Assembly: GCF_901875635.1 (NCBI RefSeq)
Contig: NZ_CABFMN010000119.1
Location: forward strand, 1 to 34,638
Length of the DNA: 34,638 bases
Direction of reading: 5' to 3'
Source: Xylophilus ampelinus
GTDB lineage: Bacteria > Pseudomonadota > Gammaproteobacteria > Burkholderiales > Burkholderiaceae_C
A program made the position numbers and the translations under genes. Shown here in pieces: positions 1 through 6,720 of the stretch (position 1 is the stretch's first letter; the number at the start of each line of letters is the position of its first letter). Below the pieces are notes generated by a model. It worked only from the letters and a program-made list of their open reading frames with translations. It was not told the origin of the DNA and made no database searches.

Positions 1-1
1 G

Positions 2-1153
2 TCCCCGCCCGCCCAGGACCCGGCCGCCATGGCCGCGCGCTTCGCCAACTGGCTCGCCGACTACCGCACCTTCGCACGCGCCAGCGGCGTGAGCGATGCG
101 ACGTTGCAGTCCGCGCTCGACGGCGCCCAGTACCTGCCCCGCGTCGTCGAGCTCGACCGCGCGCAGCCCGAATTCACGCGCGCCGTGTGGGACTACCTCG
201 ACACCGCCGCCAGCGCCGAGCGCGTCGCCCGGGGCCAGCAGCAGGGTGCCCTGGCCCGGGCCGACATCGACGCCGCGGCCGCGCGTTACGGCGTGCCGGC
301 CGAGATGCTGCTGGCGATCTGGGGCATGGAAAGCAACTTCGGCAGCAACTACGGCAGCACGCCCACCGTCGATGCGCTGGCCACACTGGGCTTCGACGGC
401 CGCCGCGGCGACTGGGCGCGCAAGGAACTGCTTGCGGCCCTGCAGATCCTCGACCGGCGTGACATCGATCGCGCCCACATGGTCGGCTCGTGGGCCGGCG
501 CCATGGGCCAGACGCAGTTCATGCCGTCCACTTTCCTCACCTATGCCGTGGACGCCGATGGCGACGGCCGGCGCGACATCTGGGGCAGCATGGCCGACGT
601 CATGGCCTCGACCGCCAACTTCATGGCGCGCTCGGGCTGGCGCAGCGGGCAGCCCTGGGGCCTGGAGGTGAGCCTGCCGCCGGGCTTCGACCCCGCGCGC
701 GCCGATCCGTCGGTGCGCCAGGCGGCCAGCCAGTGGGCGTCCGAAGGCGTGCGCGCCGCCGACGGCCGTCCGCTGCCTGAACTGCCCGAGGCGGAACTGC
801 TGCTGCCCGCTGGCGCACGCGGCCCGGCCTTCCTCGTCGGACCGAACTTCCGCGCGCTCCTGCGCTACAACAACTCGACCAGCTACGCGCTCGGCGTCGG
901 CCTGCTGGCGCAGCGGCTGGCCGGCGGCCCCGGCGTGCAGGCCGCCTGGCCGCGCGACCTGGTGCCGCTGTCGCGCAGCCAGGTGACGGCCCTGCAGACG
1001 GCGTTGAACACGCGCGGCTTCGACACCGGCGCGCCCGATGGCGTGCTGGGCCCGGCCACGCGCCGGGGCCTGCGCGACTGGCAGCGCAGCGTCGGCCTGC
1101 CGGCCGATGGCTATCCCACCACCGACCTGCTGCAGCGCCTGCAGGCACCATGA
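2..1153 (+). CDS. Lytic murein transglycosylase (MltB-type), 5' partial
   Basis: This enzyme cleaves the MurNAc-GlcNAc bond of peptidoglycan to give 1,6-anhydro ends in the periplasm. The SLT_2/MltB catalytic domain carries the motif IWGMESNFGSNYG, whose Glu is the expected catalytic acid, followed by WAGAMGQTQFMPSTF. A C-terminal peptidoglycan-binding domain of the PG_binding_1 type is visible (LQTALNTRGFDTGAPDG...LGPATRRGLRDWQ). The first in-frame ATG is at 29, but the frame stays open to base 2 with no signal peptide or ribosome site visible. The true start and export signal therefore probably lie left of the window. The family is clear; the exact subtype (MltB or an MltB-like paralogue) is not. 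Confidence 0.9.
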   Translation, partial: SPPAQDPAAMAARFANWLADYRTFARASGVSDATLQSALDGAQYLPRVVELDRAQPEFTRAVWDYLDTAASAERVARGQQQGALARADIDAAAARYGVPAEMLLAIWGMESNFGSNYGSTPTVDALATLGFDGRRGDWARKELLAALQILDRRDIDRAHMVGSWAGAMGQTQFMPSTFLTYAVDADGDGRRDIWGSMADVMASTANFMARSGWRSGQPWGLEVSLPPGFDPARADPSVRQAASQWASEGVRAADGRPLPELPEAELLLPAGARGPAFLVGPNFRALLRYNNSTSYALGVGLLAQRLAGGPGVQAAWPRDLVPLSRSQVTALQTALNTRGFDTGAPDGVLGPATRRGLRDWQRSVGLPADGYPTTDLLQRLQAP

Positions 1154-1208
1154 TCGACGTCTCTCGCGGACACGGCGCCCGTCGGAGCGCCGGCCAAACC
1201 ATCTGCCC

Positions 1209-1853
1209 ATGCGCATCGCCCTGATCCACGCCCTGGCCCATTCGGTGGCACCCATCAACGCCGCCTTCGCCCGCGACTGGCCCGAGGCGCAGCGCATGAA
1301 CGTGCTGGACGACAGCCTGTCCGCGGACCTGGCTGCCAGCGGGCGCGGACTGGATGCGGTGATGCACGCGCGCTTCATGCGCCTGGGCCAGTACGCGGTC
1401 GACACCGGCGCCGACGGCATCCTCTTCACCTGCTCGGCCTTCGGGCCCTGCATCGAGGCGGTCGCGCGCGCGCATGCGCCGATGCCGGTGCTCAAGCCCA
1501 ACGAGGCCATGGTCGACGAGGCCGCGCAGGGCGAGGGGCCGCTGGGGCTCATCGCCACCTTCGCGGCGACGCTGCAGTCGATGCCGCCGGAATTCCCTCC
1601 GGGCGTCACGCTGCAGACGGCGCTGGCCGCGGGCGCGCTGCAGGCGCTCGATGCGGGCGACGTGGCGAGGCACGACGCGCTCGTTGCCGAGCAGGCCGCA
1701 GCGCTGGCCGCGCGCGGCTGCACGCGCATTGCGCTGGCCCAGTTCAGCATGGCGCGGGCGCGCGCGGCCTGCGAGGCGGCCAGCGGGCTTGCGGTGCTCA
1801 CGACCGTCGACAGCGCGGTACGCGCACTCCAGCGAAGGCTGAAGGCCGACTGA
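1209..1853 (+). CDS. Asp/Glu/hydantoin racemase-family protein
   Basis: The 214-residue protein has the layout of the Asp/Glu/hydantoin racemase superfamily, which isomerises or decarboxylates small acids through one or two active-site cysteines. The first cysteine region is present ([11 protein letters not shown], Cys75 and Cys81). In the second half, where the family usually has a LGCT-like motif, the sequence reads [10 protein letters not shown] with Gln177 at the expected cysteine position. This resembles single-cysteine members more than true two-base racemases. The ATG at 1209 was chosen because homology-like sequence (MRIALIHAL) begins there; the longer frame upstream overlaps the transglycosylase gene. 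The substrate cannot be told. The gene follows the transglycosylase by 55 bases and may share its transcript. Confidence 0.75.
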   Translation: MRIALIHALAHSVAPINAAFARDWPEAQRMNVLDDSLSADLAASGRGLDAVMHARFMRLGQYAVDTGADGILFTCSAFGPCIEAVARAHAPMPVLKPNEAMVDEAAQGEGPLGLIATFAATLQSMPPEFPPGVTLQTALAAGALQALDAGDVARHDALVAEQAAALAARGCTRIALAQFSMARARAACEAASGLAVLTTVDSAVRALQRRLKAD

Positions 1854-1920
1854 CTTCTGCCCTCGCGATAATCGGCGCTCGCTTTGCGGCGCCCGGTGCG
1901 GCGCGCCGGGGCCCTCGAAC

Positions 1921-1926
1921 AAGGAG
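1921..1926 (+). promoter_or_regulatory. Ribosome binding site AAGGAG of uppP
   Basis: AAGGAG lies seven bases before the TTG at 1934 and decides this non-ATG start for uppP. Confidence 0.8.
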
Positions 1927-1933
1927 CGTCAGT

Positions 1934-2758
1934 TTGGACACCGTTTTGCTGGTCAAGGCCGCGATCATGGGCATCGTGGAGGGACTGACCGAGTTCCTCC
2001 CGATCTCTTCGACCGGCCATCTCATCCTCGCCGGCGCGCTGCTGGGTTTCGACGACGGCAAGGCCAAGGTCTTCGACATCGCGATCCAGACCGGCGCCAT
2101 CTTCGCGGTCATCCTCGTGTATTGGCAGAAGATCCAGTCGACCGTGGTGGCGCTGCCCCGGCAGGCCAAGGCGCGCCGCTTCGCGCTCAACGTGCTCATC
2201 GCCTTCCTGCCCGCCGTGGTGCTCGGCCTGCTGTTCGGCAAGGTCATCAAGGAGCACCTGTTCACGCCCGTGGTGGTGGCCAGCACCTTCATCCTCGGTG
2301 GCTTCATCATCCTGTGGGCCGAGAAGCGGCCGCCCGGTGCGGTGCGCGTCGAGAACGTCGACGACATGACGCCGCTCGATGCGCTCAAGGTGGGGCTGGT
2401 GCAGTGCTTCGCGATGATTCCCGGCACCAGCCGCAGCGGCTCGACCATCATCGGCGGCATGCTACTGGGTCTGTCGCGCAAGGCGGCGACGGATTTCTCC
2501 TTCTTCCTGGCCATCCCGACCTTGATCGGCGCTGGCGTCTACAGCCTCTACAAGGAACGTGCGCTGCTGTCGGCGGCCGACATCCCCCTCTTCGCCGTCG
2601 GGCTGGTGTTCTCCTTCCTCAGCGCCTGGCTGTGCGTGCGCTGGCTGCTGCGCTACATCTCCACCCACAGCTTCGTGCCCTTCGCCTGGTACCGCATCGT
2701 GTTCGGCCTCGTGGTGCTGGCCACGGCGTGGAGCGGGCTGGTCACCTGGGCGGACTGA
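1934..2758 (+). CDS. uppP: Undecaprenyl-diphosphatase UppP (BacA family)
   Basis: This integral membrane enzyme removes a phosphate from undecaprenyl diphosphate, recycling the lipid carrier used for peptidoglycan and other cell-wall polymers. Extra copies confer bacitracin resistance. Both family signatures are present: [17 protein letters not shown] near the N-terminus and [13 protein letters not shown] in the middle. About seven or eight hydrophobic segments are visible. At 274 residues it has the normal length. The start is a TTG with a good AAGGAG seven bases upstream. It is the third plus-strand gene in a row, and the transglycosylase two genes upstream also acts on the cell wall. Confidence 0.97.
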   Translation: MDTVLLVKAAIMGIVEGLTEFLPISSTGHLILAGALLGFDDGKAKVFDIAIQTGAIFAVILVYWQKIQSTVVALPRQAKARRFALNVLIAFLPAVVLGLLFGKVIKEHLFTPVVVASTFILGGFIILWAEKRPPGAVRVENVDDMTPLDALKVGLVQCFAMIPGTSRSGSTIIGGMLLGLSRKAATDFSFFLAIPTLIGAGVYSLYKERALLSAADIPLFAVGLVFSFLSAWLCVRWLLRYISTHSFVPFAWYRIVFGLVVLATAWSGLVTWAD

Positions 2759-2779
2759 GCCGGCCCGGCTTTCTCAAGC

Positions 2780-2808
2780 AAAAAAGGCCCGCAACGCCCG
2801 CGGGGCCT
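2780..2808 (-). terminator. Intrinsic terminator of the histidine kinase operon
   Basis: A GC-rich hairpin (AGGCCC at 2785-2790 pairing with GGGCCT at 2803-2808) is followed on the minus strand by six T residues (2785-2780). It lies just past the stop of the histidine kinase gene and between two convergent genes, so it may also slow plus-strand transcripts from uppP. Confidence 0.8.
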
Positions 2809-2821
2809 GCGTGGACTGCTA

Positions 2822-4738
2822 TCAGGATGAGAGCAGATCCACCAGCAGGCTGACCGTGGTGTGCCCCGGTTCGGACTGCCACTGCACCCGCGCGCCGAGC
2901 CGTTCTGCCCGCGTGCGCATGTTGCGCAGGCCGTTGCCGGCGTGCGCGCCGAGCGCCGCCTCCTGGAAACCGCGCCCGTCGTCGCGCACGTCCAGCCGCA
3001 GGTGGGTGCGGGTGCGCTGGATGTAGACGTCGACCTGCCGTGCCCCGCTGTGCTTGAGCGCGTTGGTCAGCGCCTCCTGCAGGAAGCGCAGGACGCCGAT
3101 GTTGAGCGAGGCGTCCAGAGTGAGGTCGTCCACGCCCGACAGGTGCCAGCGGCAGCGGATGCCGCTGGCCTCGAACAGCTCCGTGATGCGGTGGCGCAGC
3201 GGTGCGATCACCTCGCCCAGCACCTGCAGGCCGGTCTGCTGGCCCGTGGCGTCGATGATCAACCGCAGGTCGTCGCGCAAGCTCTTGAGCATCGCGAGCA
3301 TCTGCGCCTGCGGCACGGGCGCCGCTGCGTGTTCCAGGGTGGCGATGCTGCCCACGAGCATGCCGCCCAGCCCGTCGTGCAGGTCGCTCGCAAGGTTGAC
3401 CCGCTCGTGCGCGCGGGCGTGCAGCAGCTTCAGCGCATGTTCGCGCTCCAGGCTTTCGCGCAACTCGGCCTTGGCGCCCTCGACCTGCGCCAGCAGCCTG
3501 GCGTTGAAGCTTTCCGTGTGCTCCAGCGCATGCGTGAAGCGCCGTGCCAGCAGCAGCGCGACGCCCACCAGCAGCGCATAGGACGCGATGCCCGAGTAGT
3601 AGATGCTGCTCTCGATGAGCTGCAGGAACACCAGCAGGTCGCGCACGGTGATGCCCATGATCAGCAGCAGGATCGGCACCAGCCCCGGTTGCGGGTGCGA
3701 GGCGCGCAGCAGGTTGGCGGCGCTGGACAGCAGGGCGGCACCGATCACGACCAGGGCGGCCACGCCGGTCCAGAGGTCGCGCCGCAGCGCCATGTGGGTG
3801 CGGTCGGCGGTCCACAGGTCGATGCAGCCCAGCGCGATCACCGCGAACAGGGCCCACTCGGTGCGCGGCAGCCGGCGTTGCCGGTAGCGCAGCACGAACA
3901 GCACGAAGCAGCCGGCGAAGGCCAGCAGCACCGAGGTGTTCGCGGCCTGCCAAGCGTCGGTGCTCGGCAGCGGCCAGGTTTCGGTCGCGACGTGGTTGTA
4001 TTCGAACAGCAGCCAGAAGAAGGTCATCAGGCTGAACCAGCCATAGGCCCGCTCACGCGGGCGCATGGCCCAGAGCGCGCCGAAGAGGAGGGCGATCACC
4101 GAGGCCACGGTCACGCCCACGAGATGCAGGTCCTGGCGCACCAGGTGCTCCCAGCGATAGCGTGCGTGGACCCGCGCGGGATCGCCCACCGTGACCGGCG
4201 CCATGCCGCCCTGGTAGGCCGCCATGCCCGACACGCGGACCAGCACGGTGTTCTCTCCCGTCTGCAGCAGCGGTGGCACCAGCCGGCGGTACAGCGGCGA
4301 ATGCCAGGCGCGCGATAGCGGATCGACGAGGTGCGCATCCCGGTGCACCTCGACGCCGTTCACCCACAGGGCGCTGGCCATGTTGGTCCAGGGCAGCAGC
4401 AGCCCGATGGGCGATTGCGCGTCGGGCTGCTCCCAGCGCAGGCGGTACCACACCACGCCGTCGTGGGCGGGCCACCGGTGCGCCCAGTTGTCGGGCAGGG
4501 CCACCGGGGTCCAGCCGTCCTCGGGAGGCGCGGCGTCGGCCTCATCGCCCCGCACCGCGTCGGCATGGCGCAGCGTCAGCGGCGAGGATGCCGAGGCTGG
4601 CGGCGGATCGGCCAGCGCGCCTGCCACCAGCAGCAGCCAGCCGGCGATCAGGAGAGCAAGCCGTGCCGCCGTGCCTGGAAGACGGCCTCGGTGCGCGAGC
4701 CCACCACCAGCTTGCGGTAGATGTTCTTGGTGTGGCAT
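2822..4738 (-). CDS. Membrane sensor histidine kinase, NarL/NarX-type with 7TM sensor
   Basis: This is the sensor kinase of a two-component system. A signal-anchor (LALLIAGWLLLVAGALA) leads into a periplasmic, galactose-binding-like region of about 130 residues (VVWYRLRWEQ... LWVNGVEVHRDAHL... TVLVRVSG). Seven or so membrane helices follow (about residues 205-400), a layout like 7TMR-DISM sensors. The cytoplasmic part has a HisKA_3 motif LASDLHDGLGG (His454), an N-box EALTNALKHS and G-boxes DVRDDGRGF and GNGLRNM. The only normal start before the membrane anchor is the ATG at 4738, which overlaps the upstream regulator gene by 91 bases. A CTG at the regulator's stop codon is a less likely alternative. 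The ligand is unknown. Confidence 0.88.
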   Translation of the reverse strand: MPHQEHLPQAGGGLAHRGRLPGTAARLALLIAGWLLLVAGALADPPPASASSPLTLRHADAVRGDEADAAPPEDGWTPVALPDNWAHRWPAHDGVVWYRLRWEQPDAQSPIGLLLPWTNMASALWVNGVEVHRDAHLVDPLSRAWHSPLYRRLVPPLLQTGENTVLVRVSGMAAYQGGMAPVTVGDPARVHARYRWEHLVRQDLHLVGVTVASVIALLFGALWAMRPRERAYGWFSLMTFFWLLFEYNHVATETWPLPSTDAWQAANTSVLLAFAGCFVLFVLRYRQRRLPRTEWALFAVIALGCIDLWTADRTHMALRRDLWTGVAALVVIGAALLSSAANLLRASHPQPGLVPILLLIMGITVRDLLVFLQLIESSIYYSGIASYALLVGVALLLARRFTHALEHTESFNARLLAQVEGAKAELRESLEREHALKLLHARAHERVNLASDLHDGLGGMLVGSIATLEHAAAPVPQAQMLAMLKSLRDDLRLIIDATGQQTGLQVLGEVIAPLRHRITELFEASGIRCRWHLSGVDDLTLDASLNIGVLRFLQEALTNALKHSGARQVDVYIQRTRTHLRLDVRDDGRGFQEAALGAHAGNGLRNMRTRAERLGARVQWQSEPGHTTVSLLVDLLSS

Positions 4739-5340
4739 TCGACGGTGAGCCGGGAGATCGACAGCATCTCGGCCATTTCGCGGTTGCTCAGGCCCTGCGC
4801 GACCAGGCGCAGGATTTCTTTCTCGCGGCCGCTCAGCGAGGGGGCCGGCGCGGCTTCCTTCGGCGTGGCCTGCGCCGCAGCCCCCGGTGTGGCCGGTGGC
4901 AGCAGCGCCAGGATGCGCCGCGCAATGAAGGGATCGATGGGCGCGCCGCCGCGCTCGATGCTGCGCAGGGCCAGCGCCAGTTCGAGGTCGTCGCGCTCCT
5001 TGAGCAGGTAGCCGATGGCGCCGGCGCGCAGTGCACCCACGATCACTTCCTCGGTGCGCCAGGCCGACACCACGACGGCAGGCACCTGCGGGCGGTGCGT
5101 GCGCATCCAGGCGATGAGTTCGGTGCCGCTGCCGTCGGGCAGGCCGATGTCCACCAGCACGACCCCGAAGCGGCGGTCGGAGATGCGGTCGCGGGCCTGC
5201 GCCACCGAGTGGGCGCGGGCGATGTGTGCCGCCGGGCAGCCCACGGACTCGAGCACGGCGCCCAGCCGGCGCTGCATCGCCTCATCGTCGTCGACGACCA
5301 GGGCCGGGCTGAGCGAGACAGGTTCCAACTCTTCCAACAT
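4648..5340 (-). CDS. LuxR/NarL-family response regulator
   Basis: This is a DNA-binding response regulator, the natural partner of the kinase gene that follows and overlaps it. The receiver domain has the acidic pocket VVDDDEA, the phospho-acceptor in VVLVDIGLPDG (Asp64) and the conserved lysine in GYLLKERDD (Lys114). The C-terminal LuxR helix-turn-helix reads LSGREKEILRLVAQGLSNREMAEML. The ATG at 5340 was chosen because GGAGAGG lies six bases before it; the ATG at 5364 has no ribosome site. The regulator comes first and the kinase second in the operon. A Pro/Ala-rich linker of about 25 residues separates the two domains. Confidence 0.92.
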   Translation of the reverse strand: MLEELEPVSLSPALVVDDDEAMQRRLGAVLESVGCPAAHIARAHSVAQARDRISDRRFGVVLVDIGLPDGSGTELIAWMRTHRPQVPAVVVSAWRTEEVIVGALRAGAIGYLLKERDDLELALALRSIERGGAPIDPFIARRILALLPPATPGAAAQATPKEAAPAPSLSGREKEILRLVAQGLSNREMAEMLSISRLTVECHTKNIYRKLVVGSRTEAVFQARRHGLLS

Positions 5341-5533
5341 TGCCGTCCTCTCCAAGGACCGCATCCGCCATGTGGCGTATACGAATACCTAAGGATTACC
5401 AGTTTTCGGGGATTGGTGCGAAAGACTTCATTTTGTATCTTTGTTGGCCTTCATGTAGTGTTCCCGTAACGAATTTCGGTCGTATTTTGGGAACTCTTCC
5501 CCTTGACACACGGTAGCGAGCTCGACGTACACC

Positions 5534-5815
5534 ATGAAATTGTTACTGGACATCCACCAGCTGCGGCCGAATCGCTACGCGTACTCGATCAAGACCGACG
5601 GGCGCCAGTCCGATGGCGCCCAGTACTACGAAAGCGCCTTCGACTCGCTGGAAACCTGCCTGCGCGATGCCGGCGATTCGATCGGCCACTACTTTCCGAG
5701 CGTGCACATGCGCTACGAAGGGCGTGTGGTCGGGGCCTGCGCGACCGAATCGCTGCGCCGCAACCCCAAGGGCTTGGCCGAACGCTTCCTGGCCGCGCTG
5801 ACCGGCCGGGCCTGA
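5534..5815 (+). CDS. Small hypothetical protein
   Basis: The 93-residue product has no recognised domain, signal peptide or membrane segment. It begins MKLLLDIHQLRPNRYAYSIK and looks like a compact soluble alpha/beta protein with several acidic patches (ESAFDSLETCLRDAGD). The reading frame has the codon bias of its neighbours. The ribosome site before the ATG is poor (GCGAG about 13 bases upstream), and TTGACA at 5503-5508 might be a -35 box without a good -10. It is divergent from the two-component operon, across a gap of under 200 bases that is more AT-rich than the rest of the window. A link to that regulatory system is possible but unproven. Confidence 0.65.
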   Translation: MKLLLDIHQLRPNRYAYSIKTDGRQSDGAQYYESAFDSLETCLRDAGDSIGHYFPSVHMRYEGRVVGACATESLRRNPKGLAERFLAALTGRA

Positions 5816-5867
5816 ATGCCTGGAGCGGGTCGCCGCGCCGATCGCTACCGGCAGCGGGCGGCCTCGT

Positions 5868-6695
5868 TCAGATCAGCTTTTCGTCCGGCGTGGAGATCTT
5901 GCGCAGCACGTCGTGCCGCACCGCCGGCATCTTGAGCGGGTGCTCGGTGGCGGAGTCGTCCCAGACCGGGTCTTCCAGGCTGTCGAACACCTCGCGCAGC
6001 TTCTGGCCCCAGCCGTTGTGGATCATGCGGTAGTAGGGGTTCTCGGCGTCGATGCAGACGATCTTGTCTGTGTGCAGGCTGCCCGCCTCGTACACCACCA
6101 GGTCGAGCGGCAAGCCGACCGAGAGGTTGGACTTCATCGTCGAATCCATCGACACCAGCGCGCACTTGGCCGCCTCGTCCAGCGGCGTGTCGGGCGTGAG
6201 CACGCGGTCGAGCACCGGCTTGCCGTACTTCGATTCGCCGATCTGGAAGTAGGGCGTCTCGGTCGTGGCCTCGATGAAGTTGCCGGCCGAGTAGACGAGG
6301 AACAGGCGCATGCCCTCGCCCTTGACCTGCCCACCGAAAACGAAGGTGACGTTGAAGTCGACGCCCGCATGCTTGAGCGCCTCGGCATCGCGGTCGTACA
6401 CATGGCGCACCGCCGAGCCCAGCACCCGCGCCGCGTCGAACATGCTCCTGGCGTTCCAGATCGTGATGGGTGTGTCGCTGCCCGGCTCCTTGAGTTCCTC
6501 GATCTGCAGGATCTCTCGCACCGACTGCGAAATGCTGAGGTTGCCCGCCGACAGCAGCACCATGGTGCGCTCGCCCGGCTGCTCGTAGACGATCATCTTG
6601 CGGAAGGTGCTGATGTGGTCCACGCCCGCGTTGGTGCGCGAGTCGGACAGGAACACCAGGCCGGCGTTGAGTTTGATGCCTACGCAATATGTCAT
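5868..6695 (-). CDS. Anbu-type (ancestral beta subunit) proteasome-like protease
   Basis: The 275-residue protein is a member of the Ntn-hydrolase proteasome/HslV superfamily of the Anbu type. It starts Met-Thr-Tyr-Cys-Val-Gly, so removal of Met would expose the catalytic Thr. The motif LVFLSDSRTNAG supplies the Asp expected at position 17 after Met removal, and STFRKM the catalytic Lys. GNLSISQSV fits the Ser/Gly-rich active-site region. Anbu homologues form open helical or ring-like assemblies and have low or unknown peptidase activity. In many bacteria anbu sits with transglutaminase-like, alpha-E and ATP-grasp genes; here none is nearby. Instead it follows mutS by 25 bases and is probably on the same transcript. 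Confidence 0.88.
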   Translation of the reverse strand: MTYCVGIKLNAGLVFLSDSRTNAGVDHISTFRKMIVYEQPGERTMVLLSAGNLSISQSVREILQIEELKEPGSDTPITIWNARSMFDAARVLGSAVRHVYDRDAEALKHAGVDFNVTFVFGGQVKGEGMRLFLVYSAGNFIEATTETPYFQIGESKYGKPVLDRVLTPDTPLDEAAKCALVSMDSTMKSNLSVGLPLDLVVYEAGSLHTDKIVCIDAENPYYRMIHNGWGQKLREVFDSLEDPVWDDSATEHPLKMPAVRHDVLRKISTPDEKLI

Positions 6696-6720
6696 CTTGG
6701 CTTCGCCGTGCGCGGCGTCG

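Noticed and set aside
621..1922. 433-residue minus-strand open frame
   Set aside because: Antisense to the transglycosylase and racemase-like genes; Arg/Ala/Pro-rich product with no family pattern. It is a high-GC shadow.
2861..4318. 485-residue plus-strand open frame
   Set aside because: Antisense of the histidine kinase; composition is typical of shadows (Gln/His/Val-rich).
5376..5383. CGTATACG palindrome before the response regulator gene
   Set aside because: Eight bases only, and symmetry does not extend; too short to call an operator.
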